Made by a program: the position numbers and the translations under genes. DNA of 39,549 bases from CAVOJV01 sp963696325 (GTDB lineage: Bacteria; Pseudomonadota; Gammaproteobacteria; Competibacterales; Competibacteraceae). Under the pieces are notes generated by a model. It had not been told where the DNA came from. It saw nothing but the letters and a program-made list of their open reading frames with translations, and made no database searches. The stretch is from positions 1 to 39,549 of the forward strand of contig CAVOJV010000046.1 in NCBI GenBank assembly GCA_963696325.1. Reading direction: 5' to 3'. Positions 9,366 to 17,736 of the stretch are shown here, piece after piece. How positions within the stretch are numbered: position 1 is the first letter of the stretch; each line of letters begins with the position of its first letter.

Positions 9366-10549
9366 CTAACACCGCCCAGCGGGTTCGTCGCGTACCGGAT
9401 ACCAGGGAATCCGTCCCTCAAGTACACCCGAGGCATGGATGATCTCGGCCACCGTTTCCTCCTGCCGATACGCCATGACGTGGACGCCGCTGACGCCCGC
9501 GATCTCACGAATCTGCTGGATCAGCTTGATGCACAGCCTTTTGCCTTCCTGTTTCTGGTTTTGAGCGCGCTCAACCCGGGCGATCACCGCATCGGGAATG
9601 TGCACCCCCGGCACATGCTCACGAATCCAGCGCGCGGCCCTGGCCGACGCAAGCGGCGCAACACCCGCTAGAATGAAACATCGCTCATGCAGACCTAGGT
9701 CACGCACACGAGCCATGAATTCCTTGAAGCGCGCAAGATCATAGCAATACTGGGTCTGGATGAACTGCGCCCCGGCGGCAATCTTTTTCGCCAGGCGCAG
9801 GGGTTGGTAGTCATAGGGCGGCACGAAGGGATTGGCCGTCGCCCCGAGAAGCACGCGCGGCGGACTGGTCAGCTTGCGACCGCTTAGGAAATGAGACTCG
9901 TCGCGCATGATAAGCGCCGTTTCCAGCAGGGATATACAGTCCAGATCGAACACCGGTCTGGCATCGGGCTGGTCCCCGGCCTGGACACCGTCGCCGGTCA
10001 GGCAAAAAAGACTGGTCACGCCCCTGGCAGCGCCACCCAGCCCGTCACCCTGAATGGCGATGCGGTTCGGTCGCGGCAGGAGATCTGTAATACCATGCCG
10101 TAACCCAATCGGGTCGCCAGGGCGCACATGCCGACGCTGGACATGTTGTAGTTGCCGCCGGCACCATCGGTGGCGTTCATGGCGTCCACATAACCGTCGT
10201 ACACCCGGGCGCGGACATGGACTTCTTCAGGATCGGCGGAATCGGGTGGCGCGACCTCGCAGTGACCGTTGGGACGAACACCGTCACAGGGGCCATTGCG
10301 AAGTTGCTTGGGGCAGTTCATCGGACAAGACATGCCCGTGGCGCTGAGTACGCAGTGGCCACACATGCGGCAGTCGAAGAGAAAGCCCTTGACCACTTTT
10401 TCCAGCAGGGCCACCGGATTCTCGGCACGGGCATAGCCGATTCGTCGCCACAGCGGGTGTAGCCGGATCATGACCGGCTCGAACAGTCGGTTGTAAATGA
10501 ATTCGAGCAGGCCGGCATGACGTACCGACCAGCGGCGTACCGCATACAT
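9366..10549 (-). pseudogene. MetV-MetF-type methylenetetrahydrofolate reductase, one apparent frameshift
   Basis: Two overlapping minus-strand frames make one protein of about 394 residues. The first about 98 residues are a Cys-rich MetV-like domain (PF12225 type): FDCRMCGHCVLSATGMSCP, then NCPKQLRNGPCDG. A MetF-type TIM barrel follows directly, from APPDSADPEEVHVRARVYDG through CLTGDGVQAGDQP, FIQTQYCYD and EIAGVSGVHVMAYRQEE. MetF enzymes reduce 5,10-methylene-tetrahydrofolate to the 5-methyl form, and MetV proteins are partners of MetF in some bacteria. The frame breaks at about 10063-10070. One more A in the coding strand would restore the family sequence QISCRDRNRIAIQGD. It may be a sequencing error or real loss. 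ATG 10549 is 19 bases downstream of the purU stop. Confidence 0.85.
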
Positions 10550-10568
10550 GGCGACGGTCCCTGGGCTG

Positions 10569-10840
10569 TCAGCGGAATACGACGGTCTTGTTGCCGTTCA
10601 GAAATACCCTGTGCTCGATATGGAGCTTAACGGCCCGAGCCAGGGCAAGCTTCTCCGAATCCCGGCCGGCCGCAATAAGCTGCGCCGGCCCGTAGGTATG
10701 GTCAACCCGCTCGACCACCTGCTCGATGATCGGGCCTTCGTCCAATTCCGGTGTGACATAGTGCGCCGTGGCGCCAATCAGCTTTACCCCGCGTTCATGA
10801 GCCTGGTGGTAAGGTTTGGCGCCCTTGAATCCCGGCACCG
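10569..10840 (-). pseudogene. purU: Formyltetrahydrofolate deformylase, 3' remnant cut by an insertion sequence
   Basis: The last about 90 codons of PurU, which hydrolyses 10-formyl-tetrahydrofolate to formate and tetrahydrofolate. The remnant contains FKGAKPYHQAHERGVKLIGA, TAHYVTPELDEGPIIEQ and the family end HRVFLNGNKTVVF. The N-terminal ACT domain and most of the formyltransferase domain (about 190 residues) are missing. PurU-like sequence stops where the terminal inverted repeat of the IS1634-like element starts, at about 10837-10840. No purU 5' sequence appears on the far side of either insertion sequence, so that part has been deleted or moved. It was probably co-transcribed with the downstream reductase gene. 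Confidence 0.88.
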
Positions 10841-10852
10841 ACATTCCGCACA
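10837..10852 (+). repeat. Left terminal inverted repeat of the IS1634-like element
   Basis: The sixteen bases ACCGACATTCCGCACA match, inverted and without mismatch, 12588-12603. PurU coding similarity ends at this repeat. Confidence 0.85.
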
Positions 10853-10924
10853 CTAGAGCTGTAGTTTAGTAATTTTAATTATTTTTTAAATTCAATTAGT
10901 TAAAAATAACGCTTTCGCTGACCC

Positions 10925-12583
10925 TTGGCAACAGCTCTAGATAGTGTGGTTGACTACGAGTGGGATACGACGCTGCAGGTCTTTTTCACCGTGAGGTTGA
11001 TGATGGCGGCTCATTTTGAAACCGGAACCAGGGCTTCCCCGCAGCACTATAGCACTCGGATGCTCAATCACTTAGGACTGGTGTCGACGATGGTGGACGA
11101 ACTGGGTATCGTCGAGTGGGTTGATCGGATTTTACCCAAAGACCAAGAAAAACAAATAGGTTCTTACGGTTAGGCGGTCAAGGCCATGATTTTAAAGGGG
11201 TTGGGATTTAACCAGCGGACCCGGTATCTGACGCCGCATTTTTTTCAGGATAAGCCGGTAGGCCGGCGGCTGGGGGAGGGCATTGAAGCCCGACAGCTGA
11301 ATGATGATCGGCGGGGACGCACCCTGGATGCGATGTTCCGGCAGGGTCCGACGGCGCGGTATTCACAGCGAGCGGCGCAAACGGTTTCTCGCCGCGGTCT
11401 CCTGTGCCGGTTTGGGCATGTGGACGCGACCAGTTTTCATGTGGATGGCGAGTATAACCGCGCGGTGGCGCCGGCGGAGGGCGTCGGGGTTATTCATATC
11501 ACCCCGGGGTATAGTCGGGATCACCGGCCGGACCTCAATCGGGTGGTGTTGCAACTGAGGGTGGAACGCCAAGCGGGCATTCCGCTGTTGATGGAAGCGC
11601 TCAGTGGCAATAACCGCGACCAGCGCAGGTTTCGGGAGACGGTCAAAACATCTTAGATGAACGGTTTTTATTGGATCAGCCGGGTTCCGGAGACGCTGGA
11701 GCTGGCGCGGTTCCTGATTCAAGCGACCGCGCCGGACCTGCTGACGAACCGGGGGCAACCGAGTTTCATCAGGGTCGGAACGCGTTATGCGGACCTCGAG
11801 CAGCGCTGGGTCATCGTCTACTCGCCGGCGGCGTATCAGCGGGCGACCAAAACCGTGAACCGGGCGTCGCTGAAACAGCCCTCAGCGGAATTAACGGCCT
11901 GCGAGCACGGCTGCCGACCGCGCTTTTCTTGTGAAACCGATGCACATAAGGCGTTGTCAGACTTCGAAAAAAAGCTCAAACATCCGCAAGTTTTCGAAGC
12001 CCGCCTACTGGCTGAACCCGGCTATCGGGGGCGCGGACGCCCGGCGAAAAACCGGTTACCGGATGATCAGAGCTACCGGATTGAAGGGGGGCTCGCCTCG
12101 CGCGTGGAACCTCATCAACAGCGCCTGCAACGGAAAAGTTGCTTTATTCTGGCCACCCATCAGCGGGCCATGGAGGCCTTATCCAATGAGGACTTGATCA
12201 AAGCCTATAAAGACCAGCAAAAAGTTGAACGGGGCTTTCGGTTTCTGAAAGACCCCCTGTTTATGGCCTCGACGTTATTCCTGAAATCACCGGAACGGAT
12301 TATGGCCCTGATGATGGTCATCACGCTGTGCCTGCTGGTCTATGCGGCTTTGGAGTATCGCCTTCGACAGGCATTGCACCAAGCGCAACAGACCTTTCCC
12401 AATCAATTAGGTCAACCGATCGCAAACCCCACGGCCCGGTGGGCGTTTCAATTTTTCGCTGGCAGCCACGTCCTGGGGATCGGACAGATGCAGACCCTGA
12501 TCCTCAATATGAATCACTACCACTGGCTTCTGCTAAGACTACTGGGGGAGCCGTATGAAAAAGTTTATTCGGGGGATGGCTAA
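10925..12583 (+). pseudogene. IS1634-family transposase, broken by in-frame stops and an internal deletion
   Basis: One reading frame runs from about 10925 to 12583 with TAG stops at 11171-11173 and 11654-11656. The N-terminal part resembles the DUF4277-type start (LNHLGLVSTMVDELGIVEWV). The first catalytic Asp region is seen (GHVDATSFHVDGEYNRA), as is the C-terminal Glu region (KVERGFRFLKDPLFMASTLF). At the second stop the sequence passes from FRETVKTS straight to NGFYWISRVPETLELAR. The segment of about 30 residues that normally holds the second catalytic Asp (a VADSALY-type motif) appears to be absent. The first stop reads as CAG to TAG (SYG-stop-AVKAMILKG). The protein cannot be functional as written, and the true start is uncertain. 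Confidence 0.85.
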
Positions 12584-12587
12584 GTGC

Positions 12588-12603
12588 TGTGCGGAATGTC
12601 GGT
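12588..12603 (-). repeat. Right terminal inverted repeat of the IS1634-like element
   Basis: TGTGCGGAATGTCGGT is the exact reverse complement of 10837-10852. It lies five bases after the transposase stop codon. Confidence 0.85.
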
Positions 12604-12614
12604 AATACGTTTGT

Positions 12615-12638
12615 TAAACCGCATCTACTTTGAAACCC
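12615..12638 (+). repeat. Inverted repeat, one end of the IS630-like element
   Basis: It starts TAAACCGCATC and pairs with 13795-13818 at 20 of 24 positions. The outermost TA may be the duplicated target. Confidence 0.75.
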
Positions 12639-13732
12639 GTAGTTTTTCCTCTTCGGGATCGAGGTGGGTTTTGACCCAAAGTGGGTCGGCGACGGCATTG
12701 GGGGTGGCGTTGATTGCCTGTTGAAACTGTTCCAGTTGGGCGATCAATTCCGCCCGATTGTCGTAACAGGTGTGATAGGTCACGTCTTCTCGTACCCACT
12801 GCCAGAGGTGTTCCACCGGATGAAGTCCGGACTGTAGCCCGGCAATGGCAACCGGTTGATCCGCAGTTCATCGGCCCGTTGGGTCACCGCTTGCGCTCGG
12901 TGATAGGACGCCCCGTCCCAGAGCACCGTTAGCGGTACCGCCGGGAGTTCCCGACGGAGGGTTTCTAACAGTTCAATGGTCATCTCGCTGTTGGCACGGT
13001 CGTATGGATACAGCTTAACCTGGCCTTGATTGTAGAAGTAAACCCCGTAACACGACACCTTCGCCCCCAGCCCGGGAGAATTGGAACTGACCCAGAACCG
13101 CTCGCCCTTGACCGACCAGCCATAGCCTTCATCGGTATCCTGGCGAAAATGGGCCTCATCAATGTAGACCAGCGTGTGTTGGCCCCGGGTGGCGGCGACC
13201 AGCAAGGGATGGAGTTTGTCTAGAAACGCCGCCCGCTGATCCGGATCGGCTTTATTCAACAGTTTCCGGGCTTTTTTCCAGGACAAGCCTAACCGCTTGA
13301 GCGCCTGCCGGATCGTCTCCCGACAGCACTCGTCCTGGCCCTGGGCCTGGAGCCATCCTTGCAGCCGCTTCAGGGTCCAGCGCGGGGCCGGCGGGGCGGT
13401 CCGCTCTGGCGGGGGGGTCGCCGCTTGCTTCAGGGCCTCGCGGATAACCCCATCGACGCCTGGTTCCAGGGCCGGGGTAAAAAGGGGGAACGGCCACCGG
13501 TACGCTGGTACACCAAGGCCGCCGGTCCAACCGTATTGTAACGGTGCACCCACTCCATCACCGTTTGCGGGTTACGGCCCGTTTCCCGACCAACTTGACT
13601 GGCGTTCTTATCCCCACAAATCTCGTACAAGGCCAGGAAGCGCTCCCGCGTGCGCGGGTGCTCCGCATTCAACCCCAGTACTCTGAAAATGTCAGGGTCT
13701 TGGCCCCAGCGGCTATAATCAATAGTCAGCAT
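12625..13732 (-). pseudogene. IS630-family transposase with two frameshifts
   Basis: Three overlapping frames form one transposase of about 369 residues. An N-terminal helix-turn-helix region (NASQVGRETGRNPQTVMEWV) is followed by a DDE_3-type core. The core has first Asp in VYIDEAHFRQDTDEGYGWS, second Asp in LTVLWDGASYHRA and Glu in VEHLWQWVRED. The first break is at 13479-13488 in a C5-T5 run on the coding strand; one more C restores RTGGRSPLFTPALEPG. The second is at 12820-12822; one more A restores PGYSPDFNPVEHLWQW. Without the second correction the catalytic Glu is lost. Both breaks are homopolymer-length differences, so a sequencing artefact is possible. Confidence 0.85.
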
Positions 13733-13794
13733 CGCTCTCTTACTACCCTTTGGCTCTTTCAGAAAGAGGGTAGTGGTTCACCTCAAAAAACTCA

Positions 13795-13818
13795 AGGTCT
13801 CAAACTGGATGCGGTTTA
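13795..13818 (-). repeat. Inverted repeat, other end of the IS630-like element
   Basis: Reads TAAACCGCATC on the minus strand and mirrors 12615-12638. It lies about 63 bases upstream of the transposase start. Confidence 0.75.
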
Positions 13819-14023
13819 GGCGTAAAATACGTCGGTCTGAGGGGAGAAGTTAAATTTAAAAACCGCCTGAGCAGCGCTTTTGCAAAAGGCCCAAACCTCT
13901 GCGAACGCAGGGGATATTTGCTTCCTGTAAAAAATTGCCAAACAATATGCTTTTAAATGCTTAAGAAGCCGCCAGAGTTCTTGAGCAACTGTGCGAATAA
14001 ACAATTTATGATGAGGTGATTGC
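13819..14023. other. glgE upstream region
   Basis: About 200 bases of lower GC between the IS630-like end and glgE. It holds a perfect 12-base palindrome CTTTTGCAAAAG (13877-13888) and a near-perfect hairpin CCTCTGCG-AA-CGCAGGGG (13896-13913). Either could belong to the glgE leader or to an operator. No convincing gene was seen here. Confidence 0.4.
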
Positions 14024-16093
14024 GTGCCAAAAACACTTCCTGAGGACAGTAAAAGGCGGGTTGTGATAGAGAAGGTGGCTTCCGATCAAGGGATCGCCGG
14101 CTACGTTCATCTGGACGGTAGAAAACGGGTGGTGATTGAGGGCATTACTCCCGAAATCGATGGGGGCCGGTATCCCATCAAGCGCACTGTCGGCGAGAGC
14201 GTGATTGTGGAGGCGGACGCGTTCGTGGACGGTCATGATGCCCTGACCTGCATTTTGCAATACCGCCACGACAATGAAAAAACCTGGCGACAAACGCCCA
14301 TGCATGTTCTGGTCAACGATCGCTGGCGTGGAGAATTCACGGTCAAGGAACTGGGCCGTTATCTGTATACCATGAGCGCTTGGGTCGATCCCTTCAAATC
14401 CTGGCGTCATGATCTGTCCAGACGGGTTCAGGCGGAGGATATCGAGGTTGCCCTGTTGGTGGGTGCTGAACTCATTGAGGCGGCTGGTAGGCGTGCTACC
14501 GGTGACGATGCACAGTGGCTCAAGGCCAGGGCGAAGCTACTGGAAGGTAAACAGGATCTGGAAGACCGGCTCCAGCTTGCCCTGAGCCAGGAACTGGCCG
14601 CACTGATGGAGCGTTACCCCGACAAAGGATTGGCTGCCGTCTACGACAAAGAGTTGGGGGTCGTGGTGGACGATGAACGTGCCGCCTTCAGTGCCTGGTA
14701 CGAAATGTTTCCGCGCTCCTGCAGCCCCGAGCTTGGCAAACACGGTACCTTCAAGGACTGCGAAGCCCAGTTGCCGCGGATCGCCGACATGGGCTTCGAT
14801 GTCCTGTATTTTCCGCCCATCCACCCCATTGGGCGGGTGAACCGCAAGGGCAAGAACAATAGTCTGACCCCAGGCCCCGAGGATGTGGGCAGTCCCTGGG
14901 CCATCGGCGCAAAGGAAGGCGGCCACAAAGCGGTTCACCCGGCGCTGGGGACATTGGGGGATTTTCGCGCCTTGGTAGAAAACGCGAAAAAATACAGCAT
15001 CGAGATTGCGCTGGATATCGCTTTTCAGTGCGCCCCGGATCATCCTTATGTGAAGGAGCACCCCACTTGGTTTCGTTGGCGCCCCGATGGCACCGTGCAA
15101 TATGCTGAAAATCCGCCCAAGAAGTACCAGGACATCTATCCGTTTAACTTTGAGACCGATGACTGGAAGGCGCTCTGGCAGGAGCTAAAGAGTATCTTTG
15201 AGTTCTGGATCGAGCAGGGTGTGCGTATCTTCCGGGTCGACAATCCTCATACCAAGCCGTTTCCCCTTTGGGAGTGGCTCATTACCGAGATCAAGAAAAA
15301 ACACCCCAATGTGCTCTTCCTGGCCGAGGCGTTCACCCGTCCCAAGGTTATGCACCGCCTGGCAAAGTTGGGTTTTAGCCAGTCTTACACCTATTTCGCG
15401 TGGCGGAATACTCAATGGGAACTGACCCAGTACCTGACGGAGCTTACCCAGGCGCAAGGGCGGGAATATTTCCGGCCGAACTTTTGGCCAAATACGCCGG
15501 ATATCCTGAACGAACATCTTCAGTTTGGCGGTCGTCCCGGGTTTATCACGCGCTTGGTCCTGGCTGCTACCCTGGCGGCTAATTATGGCATCTACGGTCC
15601 AGCCTACGAATTACTGGAGAATACCGCTGTCAAGCCCGGCAGCGAGGAGTATCTCGATTCGGAGAAATACGAGATTCGCCAGCGCGATTTAGGGCGGCCT
15701 GACAATCTGCGGGAAATCATCGGCCTGGTGAACCGTATCCGCAGGCGCAATCCTGCTCTGCAGCAGAACTTGAATCTATGCTTTCATCCTGTGGATAATG
15801 AAGAAATCTTGTGCTTCAGCAAGTGGACTGACGATCTGAGCGATATTATCCTGGTGGTCGTGAATCTTGATCCACATCATAAGCAAGCGGGGTGGGTCAG
15901 CCTGCAACTGGATAAACTTGGGTTGGAGCCGCAGCAGTCCTTCCAGGTTCACGATTTGCTGGGCAGCGATCACTACCTATGGCATGGCATCCGTAATTTC
16001 GTGGAACTCGACCCGCGCCGGGTGCCAGCCCATATCTTCCGAATGCACCGCCGCACGCATACCGAACGGGATTTCGATTACTTCCTGGGGTAA
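14024..16093 (+). CDS. glgE: Alpha-1,4-glucan:maltose-1-phosphate maltosyltransferase
   Basis: A GH13_3 enzyme that adds maltosyl units from alpha-maltose-1-phosphate to alpha-1,4-glucan. It has 689 residues, typical for GlgE (about 660-700). The N-terminal part is the domain N/S region. The barrel contains ADMGFDVLYFPPIHPIGR and DIAFQCAPDHPYV. The nucleophile is in RIFRVDNPHTKP (Asp about 406), the acid/base in LFLAEAFTRPK (Glu about 435) and the third carboxylate in NTPDIL (Asp about 493), so the active site looks complete. The start is GTG 14024 with GAGGTG upstream; it gives MPKTLPED. glgC follows 121 bases downstream. No pep2 or treS gene, which would supply maltose-1-phosphate, is in the window. 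Confidence 0.96.
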   Translation: MPKTLPEDSKRRVVIEKVASDQGIAGYVHLDGRKRVVIEGITPEIDGGRYPIKRTVGESVIVEADAFVDGHDALTCILQYRHDNEKTWRQTPMHVLVNDRWRGEFTVKELGRYLYTMSAWVDPFKSWRHDLSRRVQAEDIEVALLVGAELIEAAGRRATGDDAQWLKARAKLLEGKQDLEDRLQLALSQELAALMERYPDKGLAAVYDKELGVVVDDERAAFSAWYEMFPRSCSPELGKHGTFKDCEAQLPRIADMGFDVLYFPPIHPIGRVNRKGKNNSLTPGPEDVGSPWAIGAKEGGHKAVHPALGTLGDFRALVENAKKYSIEIALDIAFQCAPDHPYVKEHPTWFRWRPDGTVQYAENPPKKYQDIYPFNFETDDWKALWQELKSIFEFWIEQGVRIFRVDNPHTKPFPLWEWLITEIKKKHPNVLFLAEAFTRPKVMHRLAKLGFSQSYTYFAWRNTQWELTQYLTELTQAQGREYFRPNFWPNTPDILNEHLQFGGRPGFITRLVLAATLAANYGIYGPAYELLENTAVKPGSEEYLDSEKYEIRQRDLGRPDNLREIIGLVNRIRRRNPALQQNLNLCFHPVDNEEILCFSKWTDDLSDIILVVVNLDPHHKQAGWVSLQLDKLGLEPQQSFQVHDLLGSDHYLWHGIRNFVELDPRRVPAHIFRMHRRTHTERDFDYFLG

Positions 16094-16214
16094 GGCGTAG
16101 CGCATCAAGTCGCTCAAAAGTTTTTTATGAGTTCCTGCAGGACCTGGATAATCACACCGACTGGGTTGAAAACACTGTCGGGGGCTGTTTAAACTGCGTT
16201 AAGGATGTGTACAC

Positions 16215-17453
16215 ATGAAAAAAGCCAAGGTTCTTACCTTCGTCATGGCGGGTGGCGAGGGTTCCCGTCTTAGCCCACTAACCGCTAGACACTCCAAACC
16301 TTCATTGCCCTTCGGCGGGCGTTACCGGATTGTGGATTTTGTACTCAGTAACCTCATCAATTCAGAAATCAACTCCATCTATTTGTTGGTGCAGTATAAA
16401 TCCCAGTCGCTTATCGAACATGTCCGCAAATCCTGGGTGCTGTCACCGATGCGGCCACACCAGTTCGTGACCATCGTCCCTCCCCAGATGCAAAGAGGGG
16501 CAGACTGGTTCCAGGGTACGGCGGATGCGGTCTATCAAAATATTAACCTGATCGAACAGCAGGGCCCCGATCTGATCGCGGTGTTCGGCGCCGATCATAT
16601 CTACCGCATGGATTTGCAGCAGATGCTCGATTTTCATCGGGAGCGGGAGGCTGAGGTAACGGTCGCCGCGCTGCCGGTGCCCCTGCGAGAGGCCACGGAA
16701 TTCGGGGTGATCGCCACGGATGCCGACTGCCGCGTGCGCGAGTTTCAGGAAAAACCCGAGCGGCCCAGCCCCATGCCATCGGACCCCAGCCGTGCCTATG
16801 CCTCCATGGGTAACTACCTGTTCGATGCCAGGGTGCTGCTGAAGGCTCTTCAGGTATGCCATGAGCGGGGTGAGCACGACTTCGGCAAGCACGTGCTGCC
16901 GCGGCTGATGCGGGATCACCGCTTGTATGCGTATGATTTCGCCACCAACAATGTTCCTGGCATTAAGACCTTTGAGGAGCCGGCCTATTGGCGTGATGTG
17001 GGCACCCTCGATGCCTATTTCAACGCCCATTATGACTTCCTCGGACTCACGCCCCGTTTCGACGCCTTCAATCATCAGTGGCCCATCTATTCGAGCAACT
17101 ATCAGGGGCCGGTAGCCAAGATTATCGATGGTTCGCTGAAAAACAGCTTCATCGGGGGGGGAACCCTGGTCAAGGGAGCCTCCGTGCGCAATACGATCAT
17201 CCGCCGTGAAGTGAGGCTGGATGAGGATGTCGAGTTAGAAGATTGCATCATTCAGGATTATGTGCACATCAAGCGCGGTGCCCACCTGCGGCGAGTTATC
17301 GTCGGCTCCTACAGTGTGATCCCGGCAGGTGCCCGCATCGGCTATGACCGGGAAGCGGATAGCCGCCAGTATCATGTAACCTCGTCAGGTATTGTGGTGG
17401 TAGCTCCTGGCGAAGTGAGCAATGCCATGGATGCCTTTAGTGGGGGTGCCTGA
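16215..17453 (+). CDS. glgC: Glucose-1-phosphate adenylyltransferase (ADP-glucose pyrophosphorylase)
   Basis: Makes ADP-glucose from ATP and glucose-1-phosphate, the glucosyl donor for bacterial glycogen. It has 412 residues, within the normal range. The nucleotidyltransferase signature MAGGEGSRLSPLTARHSKPS is at residues 12-31, followed by LPFGGRYRIVDFVLSN. The sugar-phosphate stretch FQEKPERPSPMP is present, and a left-handed beta-helix ends the protein (VRNTIIRREVRLDEDVELED). AAGGA 8 bases before ATG 16215 supports the start. It is in the same direction as glgE and probably in one transcript, which links ADP-glucose supply with the GlgE polymer route. Confidence 0.96.
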   Translation: MKKAKVLTFVMAGGEGSRLSPLTARHSKPSLPFGGRYRIVDFVLSNLINSEINSIYLLVQYKSQSLIEHVRKSWVLSPMRPHQFVTIVPPQMQRGADWFQGTADAVYQNINLIEQQGPDLIAVFGADHIYRMDLQQMLDFHREREAEVTVAALPVPLREATEFGVIATDADCRVREFQEKPERPSPMPSDPSRAYASMGNYLFDARVLLKALQVCHERGEHDFGKHVLPRLMRDHRLYAYDFATNNVPGIKTFEEPAYWRDVGTLDAYFNAHYDFLGLTPRFDAFNHQWPIYSSNYQGPVAKIIDGSLKNSFIGGGTLVKGASVRNTIIRREVRLDEDVELEDCIIQDYVHIKRGAHLRRVIVGSYSVIPAGARIGYDREADSRQYHVTSSGIVVVAPGEVSNAMDAFSGGA

Positions 17454-17611
17454 AACGACGGTGGCGTCAGGGCGGAGGGAATCCGCAGTGTGCACTCATA
17501 AGAACGCCTAGGCAGGCGGTCATTTGACTGGGCAGGGGCAGGTGGATTTGTTCAGCAGCGCAGACACTGTTAACCGCCCTTGCGGTTGATCCAGGAAGAA
17601 GCATGGCGAAG

Positions 17612-17641
17612 AGCGAGGACCGCGTTACCGGTCCTCGCTTT
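17612..17641 (+). terminator. Hairpin after glgC, probable terminator
   Basis: A perfect 10-base stem AGCGAGGACC (17612-17621) / GGTCCTCGCT (17630-17639) with an 8-base loop is followed by only three T. It stands about 160 bases after glgC and before the convergent GTPase gene. The short T tract makes it a weak or bidirectional terminator. The rest of 17454-17736 shows nothing else I can support. Confidence 0.5.
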
Positions 17642-17736
17642 GACTGTGTAACCAGGCTGCTGATGGGTACTTATACCCTGGTGACGTTACCCATCTGCGA
17701 GGAGGATCTTGCCCACCACCAGGTCAGCCTCTGAAT

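Larger units (their letters stand above)
10837..12603 (+). mobile_element. IS1634-like insertion sequence with 16-bp terminal inverted repeats
   Basis: A perfect 16-bp inverted repeat bounds the element: ACCGACATTCCGCACA at 10837-10852 and its reverse complement at 12588-12603. The element is about 1.77 kb and encodes one broken transposase on the plus strand. Size and transposase type fit the IS1634 family. I see no target-site duplication at the outer edges, consistent with loss of the original flank. The left end is inside purU. The right end is 11 bases from the IS630-like element. Confidence 0.85.
12615..13818 (-). mobile_element. IS630-like insertion sequence with imperfect inverted repeats and TA ends
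   Basis: The outer 24 bases at 12615-12638 and the reverse complement of 13795-13818 match at 20 of 24 positions, both beginning TAAACCGCATC. Both ends are TA, the dinucleotide target duplicated by IS630/Tc1-type elements. The element is about 1.2 kb and holds one minus-strand transposase gene with two frameshifts. The family assignment rests on the transposase. Confidence 0.82.

Noticed and set aside
13816..14004. 62-codon minus-strand frame upstream of glgE
   Set aside because: It has no recognisable family or ribosome binding site and overlaps the IS630 end and the glgE leader; probably chance.
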